Of a DNA stretch of 64,000 bases, positions 29,093-38,817 are shown piece by piece. The notes beneath the pieces were generated by a model. It did not search any database and was not told the origin of the DNA. It saw nothing but the letters and a program-made list of their open reading frames with translations. Location: the NCBI RefSeq assembly GCF_024730565.1, contig NZ_CP077725.1:1364001-1428000 (forward strand). The letters run 5' to 3'. Numbering within the stretch: position 1 is the stretch's first letter; each line of letters starts with the position of its first letter. The DNA comes from Clostridium sp. CM027. GTDB taxonomy: Bacteria; Bacillota; Clostridia; Clostridiales; Clostridiaceae. Position numbers and translations under genes: made by a program.

Positions 29093-30013
29093 CTATTTAT
29101 TTGCTATATATACTTCTGCAGAAGTTGCTGCTATTGCGCCATCAGCTGCTGCAGTTATAACCTGTCTCAAATTCTTGACCCTAATATCTCCAGCTGCGAA
29201 AACGCCTGGAATGTTGGTTACCATATCATCATTCGTCATTACATAACCACTTTCATCCATATTGACCTTACCTTTGAATATTTCTGAAATAGGAATGTAT
29301 CCGACAAATACAAAGCATCCATCAACCTTCACTTTTTGAACTTCGCCTGTTTTAACATTTCTGACCTTAAGGCCTTCAAGTATTTCATCGCCTTCTGCCT
29401 CATCTATAACTGAGTCGTATATAAACTTGATTTTTGGATTAGCAAAAGCTTTTTCTTGAATTGATTTACAAGCTCTTAATTCATCTCTTCTATGAATTAC
29501 TGTTACACTATCTGCAAACTTTGTGAGATAAATTGCTTCAGTTATGGCGGAATCTCCACCGCCATTTACGGCTACATCGAGCTCCGTAAAGAAATCAGCA
29601 TCACAGGTAGCGCAATATGAGATTCCCTTGCCCCGTAGCTCATTTTCATTTTTAAAACCTGCTAATCTGGGATAAGCGCCTGTTGCAATTACAATAGTTT
29701 TAGCCTTATATGTTTCTTTTTTGCATTTAACAGTTTTTATTTCACCTTCAAGTAAAATATTTTCTACAGTATCTTTTGCAAACTTTGTACCAAATTCCTC
29801 GGCTTGAGTTCTCATTCTTTTAATCAATTTTGGACCAGTGCACTCTTCAATTGAGCCAGGATAATTTGCAAGTTCATCTGTTATTGCGGCCTGTCCTCCA
29901 AATTTTCCTCGTTCAATTATTATAGAATCAAGTTTTGACCTTGATGCGTAAAGCCCTGCCGATAGCCCAGCTGGGCCACCTCCTATAATTATAGTGTCAT
30001 AGATATGCTCCAT
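29093..30013 (-). CDS. trxB: thioredoxin reductase
   Basis: 306 residues. FAD site GGGPAGLSAGLYASR near 12, redox motif CATCD near 135, NADPH site GGGDSAITEA. It passes electrons from NADPH to the adjacent thioredoxin. 18 bases before trxA. Confidence 0.94.
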   Translation of the reverse strand: MEHIYDTIIIGGGPAGLSAGLYASRSKLDSIIIERGKFGGQAAITDELANYPGSIEECTGPKLIKRMRTQAEEFGTKFAKDTVENILLEGEIKTVKCKKETYKAKTIVIATGAYPRLAGFKNENELRGKGISYCATCDADFFTELDVAVNGGGDSAITEAIYLTKFADSVTVIHRRDELRACKSIQEKAFANPKIKFIYDSVIDEAEGDEILEGLKVRNVKTGEVQKVKVDGCFVFVGYIPISEIFKGKVNMDESGYVMTNDDMVTNIPGVFAAGDIRVKNLRQVITAAADGAIAATSAEVYIANK

Positions 30014-30044
30014 TTTAAGCCCTCCCAGTATATTGCATTTATTT

Positions 30045-30422
30045 TCAATTTAGACCATGACTTATAATATCGTAATCTATTAACATGAAATCATTTCGCA
30101 CCGCATCTGACCATGCTGGTGTTCCCCTATCTTTAATGAATTTTTCAGTTGTGTGTATTGATTCTTCAATAAAATTAACTGACTGTAAATCTATTACTTC
30201 TTTTTTTGATTTTGTTATTATTACAGTTTTGTAGGGCGTTTCATTTGGCTTTATGCTACTAGAAAGCGGATGTGTGAGCAAAAGGTGTCCCTTATGAATA
30301 TGATTTCTTACAGCTTTTAGTACATTCATTATTCCAGTACTTAAAAATTCGACTTTATATTTTTCACCAAATTTGTCTAGACATAATGGGTTATTAGTTA
30401 CAATCAATACTTCTTCTATCAA
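30045..30422 (-). CDS. grdX: GrdX family protein
   Basis: 125 residues, TTG start with GGGGGG about 6 bases upstream. It opens MIEEVLIVTNNPLCLDKF, as in GrdX, the small protein that heads grd operons. Function unknown. It directly follows the glycine riboswitch. Confidence 0.85.
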   Translation of the reverse strand: MIEEVLIVTNNPLCLDKFGEKYKVEFLSTGIMNVLKAVRNHIHKGHLLLTHPLSSSIKPNETPYKTVIITKSKKEVIDLQSVNFIEESIHTTEKFIKDRGTPAWSDAVRNDFMLIDYDIISHGLN

Positions 30423-30473
30423 TTAATCCCCCCCTTACAAATACATTAATTCAATTTATTTCCGCTTGCGCAT

Positions 30474-30523
30474 AAAAAAAGACAAAGATAAGAAGCTCAT
30501 TTAAGCCTTTATCTCTGTCTTTT
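30474..30523 (-). terminator. intrinsic terminator of the glycine riboswitch (expression platform)
   Basis: On the minus strand a stem formed by the complements of 30509-30519 and 30481-30491 is followed by a seven-T run (complement of 30474-30480). Placed just after the second aptamer and before grdX, it is the likely switch. Confidence 0.8.
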
Positions 30524-30670
30524 TACCTGAGAGAATTACTCCTTCGGTGCAATTGCTTTCCAGAGGTATATCAATCTTCGGTCCTTTTGCCTGAGATATT
30601 CATATTACAGCGCATGTAATACTTGGCCCTTCGGCTATCCATTTAAGGATGTTATATTAAATAACTAAGC
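30524..30670 (-). ncRNA. tandem glycine riboswitch
   Basis: Two glycine aptamers in series. On the minus strand each has a CCGAAG-type loop core and the ATCTCAGGCAAAAGGAC / TCTCTCAGGTAAAAAGAC core typical of the gcvT motif; the first spans about 30580-30670, the second 30524-30580. Upstream of glycine reductase genes such switches turn expression on with glycine. Confidence 0.93.
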
Positions 30671-30812
30671 TTAAGCTTAATCTCCCGAAAACATCATCTA
30701 TCAATATTTAAAAGTTATTACAACTTTATTATAGTCTTTTTTTTAACAATGTAAAGCTTTTAATTCAAATACTATCTATAAATTGAAATAATATCCATCT
30801 AAATCATTTATA

Positions 30813-31958
30813 TTATAACATCTCTATAAATGCTGACATTCTTGTATTAATTTGTCCTATATCTGCTTGAGAATAATCTGTTTCAATGCTCATATATGGA
30901 ATATTTTTCTTGTTCAAAACTCTTTTTAATCTAAGAGTTTCTACATTATACGTATGACAAGCTTGAAGTATTACATCTATTACTCCGTCAGCTTTATATT
31001 CTTTACATAACTTTTCTAACAAATCTATTCTGTTATCATTTGGAGTCATACAAGAGCATCCAATATTTAAATATTTTTCTGTTAAAGCGTAAAGAGGATC
31101 CTTGTTTTCATCAACCAATGTCTCTGTTGTTTTAGCTCCACCGCAGTTTTCATAGCATACCACTACTCCACCATTCTCTTCTATTGCCTTAATTATTTTT
31201 TCAGTTCCTTGTCCTAGAGGACATCCTGTAATAAGTATTCTCTTTGCATCACTCGAAACTTTTCTTTCCCCACTATTATACCTATCTAGTGACTCACTTG
31301 TTATGCTTTCAAGATCTTTTATCAATACTTCTTTATCCAATTTAAATCCTGCTCCAGATAGAACCTTATGCATTTCGTAGCCTGTAATTGCTGGTGGTTC
31401 TAGCTGGCCTAGCTCATAAAACTTTCTTAGAGCTACTCTTTCCCTATTTTTAAGCTTAATCGCTATTTTAATCTTTTCATCCGTAATTTCAACACCATAA
31501 AAATTTTCTAGACACTTCTTTAGCTTTACTAATTCATTGCTCCATAGTTTATAAGAATCCTCATCATTACAGTTTTGAGGAAGCTGCATAATATGAGTCT
31601 TCTTAATATCTGCTAAATATTCATACATCTTCTTCTTTCCATCACATGTAGTTTCTCCAACAATCATATCGGAAAAATAGAAAAATGGACATTTATCTGT
31701 AATTGCAAAGCCATAAGATGCTTTAATTAATGGGCATAGATTTCTTGGTAAATCCCTTTCGGCATCAGCTATAGGTTCCTCAGTCATACTGCATAATGAA
31801 ACTGCAATAGCATCTGCGGCCATTATTATTTCTGTTGGTGTGAAAGTACAAAACACCCCCACAACCTTCTTGCCTTCATCTTTTAAATTCTTGATGCTTA
31901 AAAAAGCATTTCTTCTTGCTTCACTAAAATCCTCAAATTTTTCTGGTAAGTTATTCAT
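30813..31958 (-). CDS. double-cubane-cluster reductase (2-hydroxyacyl-CoA dehydratase family)
   Basis: 381 residues. Cysteines are spaced through the chain ([49 protein letters not shown]) as in single-subunit relatives of HgdB that carry an [8Fe-9S] double cubane. With the activase downstream it resembles the DCCP/activator pair, which performs ATP-driven low-potential reductions. A classical hydroxyacyl-CoA dehydratase would need two different subunits; only one is present. Natural substrate unknown. Confidence 0.82.
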   Translation of the reverse strand: MNNLPEKFEDFSEARRNAFLSIKNLKDEGKKVVGVFCTFTPTEIIMAADAIAVSLCSMTEEPIADAERDLPRNLCPLIKASYGFAITDKCPFFYFSDMIVGETTCDGKKKMYEYLADIKKTHIMQLPQNCNDEDSYKLWSNELVKLKKCLENFYGVEITDEKIKIAIKLKNRERVALRKFYELGQLEPPAITGYEMHKVLSGAGFKLDKEVLIKDLESITSESLDRYNSGERKVSSDAKRILITGCPLGQGTEKIIKAIEENGGVVVCYENCGGAKTTETLVDENKDPLYALTEKYLNIGCSCMTPNDNRIDLLEKLCKEYKADGVIDVILQACHTYNVETLRLKRVLNKKNIPYMSIETDYSQADIGQINTRMSAFIEML

Positions 31959-31975
31959 TAATATATCCCCCTCCG

Positions 31976-32755
31976 TTATAATGCTTCATTAGAATTTTCT
32001 TCAATTCTGCTTGCCATTATAGCCGCTCCAATAGCACCTGCATATCTTGCCATTCTTTGAGTAGCTACAGGTGAACCTAATTTTTCTGAAAGTTGATCCA
32101 CAATAAATGGGCTATCGCAAAGTCCTCCTGTTAAGAAATAATTATGTGAATCAGAATGTTTTTGACACAGAGATTTTACTTTACCTGTAATAGATTCTAT
32201 AACACCAAATGCAATATCTTTACGTTTTTTTCCACTACCAATAAGACTAATGACTTCAGATTCTGCAAAAACGGTACACATTGAACTGATAGTTGTTCCA
32301 CTCCCCTTTGCGGCTTCAGTGCAAAGTTCATCAATATCGAATCCTAGTGTTCCAGCCATTAATTCTAAAAATTTACCAGTGCCAGCTGCACACTTATCAT
32401 TCATAGAGAAATTTGTAACCTTACCACTTTCAACAGTTATAACTTTTGTATCTTGTCCACCTATATCAATAACTGTACAATCTTCATGTAATAAGTAATA
32501 CGCTCCAACTGCATGGCAAGTTATTTCAGTTATTGTTTTATCTGCATAGGGTACAGAAACCCTTCCATACCCTGTTGCAACTATTTTACTATTACTAGAG
32601 GTCATTCCTAGCTTTTCTATTGCTTGTTTTATTTCCTCAGCTGTTTTGACACTACTCCAACCTGTTGGGTAAATAAAAGTATTTTTAATTTTATCATGTT
32701 CAAGAATACATACCTTAGAAGCAGTTGATCCAATGTCAATTCCTATGTATAGCAT
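31976..32755 (-). CDS. ATP-dependent activator of the double-cubane reductase (HgdC/YjiL type)
   Basis: 259 residues from ATG 32755, preceded by AAGGTGAAGG; a GTG at 32770 is in frame but inside that site. ASKHA ATPase fold: [15 protein letters not shown] at the start, [12 protein letters not shown] in the middle. [13 protein letters not shown] and [12 protein letters not shown] carry the two Cys that hold the shared [4Fe-4S] cluster of the dimer. First gene of the pair, 17 bases before the reductase. Confidence 0.88.
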   Translation of the reverse strand: MLYIGIDIGSTASKVCILEHDKIKNTFIYPTGWSSVKTAEEIKQAIEKLGMTSSNSKIVATGYGRVSVPYADKTITEITCHAVGAYYLLHEDCTVIDIGGQDTKVITVESGKVTNFSMNDKCAAGTGKFLELMAGTLGFDIDELCTEAAKGSGTTISSMCTVFAESEVISLIGSGKKRKDIAFGVIESITGKVKSLCQKHSDSHNYFLTGGLCDSPFIVDQLSEKLGSPVATQRMARYAGAIGAAIMASRIEENSNEAL

Positions 32756-33246
32756 GTCCTTCACCTTCACTTTCTTATTGTAAATAATTAAAAAAATAAT
32801 AAACCTCTAAACTAATCACACATTTTTGCAATTCATTTTCATTCCCTCCATAATATATAAAACATAATATTATTTTACTATATTTACAGTTTATTCACAA
32901 TGAACATTATGCATTATATTGGAATTATAACTGTTTTTCAGGTATAGATTTCTGAATCAGAGTGTGTTACTGTTATTTAACTTTTTATAACCTTCTAATG
33001 TTGCAAGTTTCATTTTGTATGTATTTTTTTCTTTTATATCAGATTCGTTTTCATCGATTACTTTATTAACTTGTTGTTCACTTCTGTAAGCAATGATAGT
33101 CCATAAATTACAATTAAATTTGCAGCGTAAATTTAATTGTAATTTATGGTTTTAAATCATATTGTTTACATTTTTTTATCATTGTTATAGAATATATTTA
33201 CATAACGCATTCGGTGAATATGTTATGTAAATATTCTCTATGGGGT
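32756..33246. repeat. non-coding gap with two long perfect or near-perfect hairpins
   Basis: No gene seen. Hairpin 1: a 21-bp perfect stem, 33101-33121 with 33129-33149, loop GCAGCGT. Hairpin 2: 33189-33206 with 33222-33237, one bulge, containing TTTACATAAC / GTTATGTAAA. Hairpin 1 ends in a short T run and may terminate transcription; together they mark the left edge of a decayed region. Confidence 0.6.
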
Positions 33247-33569
33247 ATGTTGTTAAAACAATTAGAATTGATTATGAGCTCTAGCATTGTTCCAGAAGCT
33301 AAAGCATTATGGGAAAGGCAACTCCACATATTCATTATGGAGATGAAATGTATTTAATCTTAGGAGAAGAAAATGCAGCTACTATCGCAGTAACTTTAGG
33401 TGATGACTATTACGAAATTAAAACTCCAGGTGCTGTTTATATTCCAGCAGGTGTTCCTCATTCAATTAAGATGATTGATGGTGTGGTTGGTAAATTTGGT
33501 GGTGCTTGCCCTATATTCTCAGGAACTGAATACATCACTAAGCCTGTACCAGAAAACTGGGATAAATAA
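33247..33569 (+). pseudogene. frameshifted cupin-domain gene
   Basis: From ATG 33247 the frame reads LKQLELIMSSSIVPEAKALWE; the continuation GKATPHIHYGDEMYLILGEE lies in another frame, so a frameshift sits near 33310. The cupin part has HIHYGDEMYLILG and VYIPAGVPHSI, metal-binding motif 1 and motif 2. The stop at 33567-33569 is immediately followed by a flavin-oxidoreductase fragment. Confidence 0.7.
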
Positions 33570-33570
33570 A

Positions 33571-34746
33571 ATTCAACCTTGCCCTACTTATAATCCACTA
33601 TGCTTTAATATGTCAACAGCTCCAATGAATGAAAGAATTCATTCTTATAATGCAAAAATATTTTTACAATTGACAGGTGGTTTGGGACGTTCTGCAATGC
33701 CTGGACTATATAAAAAGCCAATTGCTCCTTCAAAGGCAGAAAACCGCTTTGACCCAAGATTAACTCATGAAGCAATGACTACTGAAGATATAAAAGTTTT
33801 AATAGAAAACTTCATAAAATCAGCAGCAGTGGCAAAACAGTCAGGTTTTGATGGAGTTGAGGTCCATGCTGTACACGAAGGATATCTTTTAGATCAATTC
33901 GCAATCGGTTTCTTTAACAAAAGAGTTGATGAATATGGCGGAGACTTAAGAGGCCGTTTGAAAATCGCAACTGATATAGTTAAGGGAATCAAGGCACAAT
34001 GTGGTGAAGATTTCCCAGTTTCACTACGTTTCAGTGTTAAGAGTATGATGAAGGGACTTCGTCAAGGCGCATTACCAGGAGAAAAATTTGATGAAGTTGG
34101 TAAGGACACAGAAGAAGGATTGGAAGCAGCTAAAATATTAGTAGAAGCGGGCTATGATATGCTAAATGTTGATGCTGGGACTTATGATTCTTGGTATTGG
34201 AATCACCCACCAATGTATTTTAACGATAAGGGAATGTACAGAGAATTCGGTAGACAAGTTAAGCAGGTTGTGGATGTTCCAGTCACTATTTCAGGAATGG
34301 ATCCATCCTTGGCTGGTAAAGATATTGTAATAATAGGTGCAGGTCTTGTTGGTTGTGAAACCGGTCTTTGGTTGTCAAAAATGAGCAAAAATGTTAGCAT
34401 AATAGAAATGCTTCCGGTTATTTGCGGTGGTCCTCACAATATGCCATTTATGAACTGGGATATGATGAAGGATTTACTTCCATTCAACAATATTAAAGTA
34501 ATGACTAGCACAAAGATTGAAAAAATAGATTCGAATGGTGTTAAAGTTTCTAATAAAGATGGAGAAAGTATATTAAACGCAGACACAATAATAGCTGCAA
34601 CAGGGTACGAGCCTCATAATCCACTACAAAGCATACTTGACAAAAGTAAAAAGGAAACATATAACATTGGGGATTCTAGGGAAGTTAAGAACATTATGAA
34701 ATCTATTTGGGACGCATTTAAAGTAGCAATTCAAGCAATTTGTTGA
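33571..34746 (+). pseudogene. old-yellow-enzyme family NADH:flavin oxidoreductase, truncated and internally deleted
   Basis: The frame resembles 2,4-dienoyl-CoA reductase/BaiH-like enzymes, normally about 640 residues. The N-terminal strand and start are missing; it begins at IQPCPTYNPLCFNMSTAPM. The barrel (FDGVEVHAVHEGYLLDQF, DEYGGDLRGR) runs to PVTISGMDPSLAG and then jumps directly to the NAD/FAD domain DIVIIGAGLVGCETGLWL, with the iron-sulfur region absent. The end NIMKSIWDAFKVAIQAIC is close to the normal C-terminus. Not functional. Confidence 0.8.
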
Positions 34747-34901
34747 TACTCATACAAAAATCACAGGATGAGAGTGTTTTGAGAACTGATTATCGAGCAA
34801 ATCAAATTCGTGATGAATTGCTTCTAATCTCAAGGGGGACGATATACAATTGGTCTCAAAAAGATGGAGAATTTGATCTTACAGATTATATAAAGAAATA
34901 G
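34743..34901 (+). pseudogene. TetR/AcrR regulator, C-terminal fragment
   Basis: 52 codons in frame from TTG 34743 without a ribosome site: DYRANQIRDELLLISRGTI and YNWSQKDGEFDLTDYIKK. This is the usual C-terminal end of TetR-family repressors (ending in YNWC...DGEYDL). The helix-turn-helix part is missing. It overlaps the end of the flavin-oxidoreductase remnant by four bases. Confidence 0.6.
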
Positions 34902-34930
34902 GGGTACATTTTTCTATCCGATGTTAGATT

Positions 34931-35050
34931 TCAAATAAACTTCCCTCTTTTGTTTTCAGTAATCTCAATGTATCTTAAAGTCTGTGATTTTGACGAATGA
35001 TTAAATATATCCATAAGTAATTCTAATGAAGATCCATTAATTAAGATTAC
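34931..35050 (-). pseudogene. tyrosine recombinase (integrase), C-terminal fragment
   Basis: 39 codons after an in-frame TGA, reading SSLELLMDIFNHSSKSQT then LRYIEITENKRGKFI and a stop. xxIFNHSS...TLRYIxI is the box around the catalytic Tyr of phage-type integrases. Nothing else of the catalytic domain is left. Same strand as the integrase fragment at 42.0-42.6 kb. Confidence 0.65.
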
Positions 35051-35071
35051 TCATGATTTTGTGACTATTTT

Positions 35072-35578
35072 TTAGTATAGTGTTTTCTCAAAAGCTATTC
35101 TTTTATTTCCATCTTCTAAATAAATTATTCCACAATACTGAAATTTGTTTTTCTTAAGCAGCTTTTGCATAGATAAGTTTTCTTCATGTGTATCCATTTT
35201 TATACTGTACACACCTTTATTCAAACAAATCTGCTCTATATTTTTGATAATCTGTGATGCTAATGCTAATCCTTTATAATTGTTGTCAATAGCGATTCTA
35301 TGAATAACTGCATATTCATTATCACTAATCCATTGCCCCTCATAAATAGAGTCATATGTTTTTTCTCCATCAAAAGAAACTGCTGCCGTAGCAACAATAT
35401 TATCGTCTTTTAACAGTACATAACCATTTTTATTATCAATATCATTACTTATTATTTCAACATTGGGATAGTTATTCTGCCATTGGTTAATCCCATGTTT
35501 TTTTAAGTATGCTTGTGCCTGCATAATAATACTCATTATATCATTAGCATCTGTTTCAACTGCTTTTCTAAATTCCAT
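35072..35578 (-). CDS. GNAT family N-acetyltransferase
   Basis: 168 residues. IHRIAIDNNYKGLALASQII is the acetyl-CoA binding motif A (R/Q-x-x-G-x-G/A); the C-terminal MQKLLKKNKFQYCGIIYLEDG is typical. GGAGGATTGAA precedes the ATG. Substrate unknown; stands alone. Confidence 0.85.
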   Translation of the reverse strand: MEFRKAVETDANDIMSIIMQAQAYLKKHGINQWQNNYPNVEIISNDIDNKNGYVLLKDDNIVATAAVSFDGEKTYDSIYEGQWISDNEYAVIHRIAIDNNYKGLALASQIIKNIEQICLNKGVYSIKMDTHEENLSMQKLLKKNKFQYCGIIYLEDGNKRIAFEKTLY

Positions 35579-35742
35579 TTCAATCCTCCTTACAGCTACA
35601 AATAGCCCCTGTTTTGCCTATATATAAACTTCTGTATTAGTTACCATATTTCTACTTTGTTAATCTATTACACCCAAATATTACCTTGAATTATTTTGCT
35701 TTGCTAACACTGATTTATTTTTTATATCGAGCCAATATTTTT

Positions 35743-35892
35743 CTATATTTCACTCATTCTTTTTACTAATTCAGTTGCCATTTGCTTTTCTTGTTCACTA
35801 AAACCTTTAAATGATATTTTTAACTATTTAATTTCTTCATCCATTATAAATTCATATAATTTAGTTGAAAGTTCAACTTATTTATTTGCCAT
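35743..35892 (-). pseudogene. short gene remnant with two in-frame stops
   Basis: From ATG 35892 with GGAAAG upstream the frame reads MANK, stop, VELSTKLYEFIMDEEIK, stop, LKISFKGFSEQEKQMATEL and VKRMSEI, stop. Both halves are protein-like and stay in one frame, so point mutations killed a small gene. It resembles the helical C-terminal part of MarR-type regulators, but this is uncertain. Confidence 0.4.
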
Positions 35893-35936
35893 TTTAATCT
35901 TTCCTTTTAATAATATTGAGTTAAATACATTAAATT

Positions 35937-36017
35937 TTATTTTCCATTTTTATCATCTGCACTTTTCTTTTCCAGTTCAGCAGTTCCTGTTTTACTTGCT
36001 AGAGATTTTCCGCTAAT
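35937..36017 (-). pseudogene. penicillin-binding protein fragment (KTG box)
   Basis: 26 codons, ISGKSLASKTGTAELEKKSA to DDKNGK and a stop, equivalent to the LSLAGKTGTAEIK box of the intact PBP encoded at 39262-41334. It lies just after the end of the beta-lactamase gene on the same strand, so a second transpeptidase gene was once here. Confidence 0.55.
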
Positions 36018-36039
36018 TTAATACATAGGCAAACTTACT

Positions 36040-36972
36040 TTAATTGTTATTTTCAGTTGTGCTAAAAGAATCAAATATAATTTTAGAAGCTTGAGCAATC
36101 AGTTTATCATCGTATTTAGCCTCTTTTTTATCGTGAGTTGACAATATTGCAATAATTATAGGTTTTTTGTTTGGTGGCATTACTATGGCAATATCATTTC
36201 TTGTTCCGTAAGAACCAGCTCCACTTTTGTCAGCAACTACCCAGCCATCTGGTGCTCCTGCACGAATTAGTGTATTACCTATTGCATTTCCTGTCATCCA
36301 ATCAATAAGAATTTTTTTCTTATCGTCTATTAATATATCTCCAGTTGTGTATGCTTGCAAATCAGTTGCCAATTGTCGTGGTGTGCTAGTGTCCCTAATA
36401 TCTTCAGGTATGGCTTCGTTTAGATCTGGTTCTATACGTGTAGGTTGCGTAACGTTATCCCCTAATTGATTAAGTGCTGATTTAAAACCATTAGGTCCAC
36501 CTATATGATCAAATAAAAGGTTTACAGCTGTATTATCACTAAACCGTAATGCTGCATTGCAAATTTCTTCAATGGTCATGCCTTTATCAATGTTATCTTT
36601 TGTAATTGGAGCATAAGAAAGAACATCTTCTTTGTTATATTTAACTACTTGTTTAAGCTGCTCTAATGAATCTTGTTTTAAAACAGCACCAGCGGCTAAA
36701 GCTTTGAATGTAGAACAGTAAGCAAACCTATCATCAGCACGATATACGACTTCTTTATTCGTCTCTGTATCAAAAGCATATACACCAAGTTTAACAGCAT
36801 AATCACTTTCAAGTTGTGAAAATGACGAATTATATTGTGTGTCAGACTTCGTGTTTACAGGTGGCTGAGTTGCTACCTTTCCACAGCTAGTAAGAGAAAA
36901 GATCATAAGCGGCATAAATATAGCAATTTTAAACTTATTTACCTTGAATTTTGAATTTACTAATTTTTTCAT
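36040..36972 (-). CDS. bla: class A beta-lactamase, lipoprotein
   Basis: 310 residues. The N-terminus has basic residues, a hydrophobic core and lipobox LTSC, so it is probably lipid-anchored outside the membrane. Catalytic motifs complete: STFK (YCSTFKALAAG, near 88), SDN (RFSDNTAVN), ExxLN (EPDLNEA), KSG (ADKSGAGSYG). It hydrolyses penicillins; the spectrum cannot be read from motifs. It follows blaR1 by 36 bases, last gene of the resistance block. Confidence 0.93.
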   Translation of the reverse strand: MKKLVNSKFKVNKFKIAIFMPLMIFSLTSCGKVATQPPVNTKSDTQYNSSFSQLESDYAVKLGVYAFDTETNKEVVYRADDRFAYCSTFKALAAGAVLKQDSLEQLKQVVKYNKEDVLSYAPITKDNIDKGMTIEEICNAALRFSDNTAVNLLFDHIGGPNGFKSALNQLGDNVTQPTRIEPDLNEAIPEDIRDTSTPRQLATDLQAYTTGDILIDDKKKILIDWMTGNAIGNTLIRAGAPDGWVVADKSGAGSYGTRNDIAIVMPPNKKPIIIAILSTHDKKEAKYDDKLIAQASKIIFDSFSTTENNN

Positions 36973-37008
36973 ATAAATTCTCCTTTGTTATTTAATCAAT
37001 CTGTTAAG

Positions 37009-38817
37009 TTATTTTTTCATAACATTACCTAAATCTCTTAATATCTGTAATGTTATTTCCTTGGCCTTTACGCCCGTAGCACCATTTCTTCCTTCAATAT
37101 TTGTCGCGAAAAAATACATATCATTATTTTCTTCTATATATCCTACAAACCAACCATTAACTTCTTTATTATTTTCAACACCTGAACCGGTCTTGCCATA
37201 TATTACTCTTTCCCCATCTTCCATTATTTTTATTGAATTTTTTACTATGTCTATATTTTTCTTGGAAAAAGGCAATTCATAATTATACATTTTTTTTAGC
37301 ATTTCCACCTGTTCTATAGGTGAAATTTTTAAAGAAGCTTGAAGCCAGTAATCAGCTTGTAGAGAATAAATATCCTTGTTACCATAATCCATCTTATCTA
37401 TATAGTACTTCAATTTATTTTTGCCTATTTTTCTATCTACTTCTTCAAAATACCAATTTACAGAATATTTCATTGCAGAAAATAATGTATTATCTTGATT
37501 CCACTCCCTATAAGGATATTTACTCCCATCCCATTTGAAAAGTTCTTTCTCATCTTTAATAACACCTGTTTCTAACCCTATCAAAGCTTCTACTATTTTA
37601 TAGGTTGAGCAAGGTGATACTCTTTTTTCACTTTTCTCTTTGTTATAAACTATATAGTCTCCTTTATTAACATCAAACAATACAAAGCTTCCTTCAAAGC
37701 CTTTATAAAATCTGCTTAAATCTTTATGATCACTATTTTTTTCTAATATTTTTTTATCCTTTACTATAGCATTTCCTTGTGTACTACCTAAAAACATACA
37801 TGTTAAAATAATAAAAACAACTGTTTTAGTCAAAACTATGCCTTTTGAATCTTTCTTAAATCCAGCTATCATCTTTATTCTATTTCTTGCATTCTTTTTG
37901 TTTTTTATAATACCAAGCGTTAAAATATTATTTCTATTATAAGCAATTAGCTCTAGAAGTTTAATAATAGTAAGGCCATAGCCTTTTATCTCTTCCTCAT
38001 TTATTTTTGAAAGAACATGTCCATCACAAGCTATTTCCATATCTTTTTTCATAAGATAAAAACCATAATATATAATAGGATTAAACCAATAAATTAATTG
38101 TAGTAGACTTATTAACAAACTTACAGCCATGTCCTTTCTCTTGTAATGAGCTAGTTCATGTAGCAATATATATCTCATCTCATCCTGTGTAATTTTCTCT
38201 TCTATTCCATCAGGAATAAGAATATAGGGGTTTATAAATCCAAAAAGTGCTGGACATCTATCACCATCTATTCTTACAATGTTTATGCTACGATTTATAT
38301 TTAGATCTTTTTTACAGCCTCCCAATAAAACCTTAATATTTTCATCATAAATTTGTGGTCTATCTTTTATTCCTGCCCTAAGCTTAATATTGGTTATAAC
38401 AATTAAGGCAAAGCCTATAAGAAAAACTATTAACCACAGAATATAAAATATTGAATAATCTCTATTTATAGAAATAGCATAGTCCTTCGTTGAATCCATT
38501 AACATAGATAATTCTTTATGTGAATTATTTGAAACTGTTACATTGGTAATATTCATGCTTTTGTGTGCAATGTTTGAAAAAAAGCTTATAATTCTATCTA
38601 TACTTACTGGGATTTGAGGAAAATAAGGAATTAGTAATTTTAAAATTAGTATAAACCAAATATAATAATTCCATTTTGCCCCCAATTTCTTATTAAATAA
38701 AATTTTAATTAACAATATGCCAAATATCACTATGCTACTAGTAATGGAAGAATAAATTAAATGAGAAAAAAACTTAGATATTAACATAATAAATTTACCT
38801 ATCTTTCTTGCAATCAA
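37009..38817 (-). CDS. blaR1: BlaR1-type beta-lactam sensor/transducer
   Basis: 602 residues. N-terminal membrane part with an M56 zinc peptidase (LLHELAHYKRKD near 217), then a membrane helix and an extracellular penicillin-sensor domain of class D type: STYK in SPCSTYKIVEA, YSVNW, and YGKTGSG. Acylation outside activates the peptidase, which leads to loss of BlaI. It overlaps blaI by 23 bases, a sign of translational coupling. Confidence 0.93.
   Translation of the reverse strand: MIARKIGKFIMLISKFFSHLIYSSITSSIVIFGILLIKILFNKKLGAKWNYYIWFILILKLLIPYFPQIPVSIDRIISFFSNIAHKSMNITNVTVSNNSHKELSMLMDSTKDYAISINRDYSIFYILWLIVFLIGFALIVITNIKLRAGIKDRPQIYDENIKVLLGGCKKDLNINRSINIVRIDGDRCPALFGFINPYILIPDGIEEKITQDEMRYILLHELAHYKRKDMAVSLLISLLQLIYWFNPIIYYGFYLMKKDMEIACDGHVLSKINEEEIKGYGLTIIKLLELIAYNRNNILTLGIIKNKKNARNRIKMIAGFKKDSKGIVLTKTVVFIILTCMFLGSTQGNAIVKDKKILEKNSDHKDLSRFYKGFEGSFVLFDVNKGDYIVYNKEKSEKRVSPCSTYKIVEALIGLETGVIKDEKELFKWDGSKYPYREWNQDNTLFSAMKYSVNWYFEEVDRKIGKNKLKYYIDKMDYGNKDIYSLQADYWLQASLKISPIEQVEMLKKMYNYELPFSKKNIDIVKNSIKIMEDGERVIYGKTGSGVENNKEVNGWFVGYIEENNDMYFFATNIEGRNGATGVKAKEITLQILRDLGNVMKK

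Larger units (their letters stand above)
35579..36039. other. decayed intergenic region
   Basis: Contains only gene scraps on the minus strand (listed separately at 35743-35892 and 35937-36017) and AT-rich filler. Confidence 0.5.

Noticed and set aside
33475-34746. A single intact 423-residue flavin oxidoreductase
   Set aside because: Its first 30 residues are the cupin tail in another frame and the iron-sulfur region is missing compared with the family.
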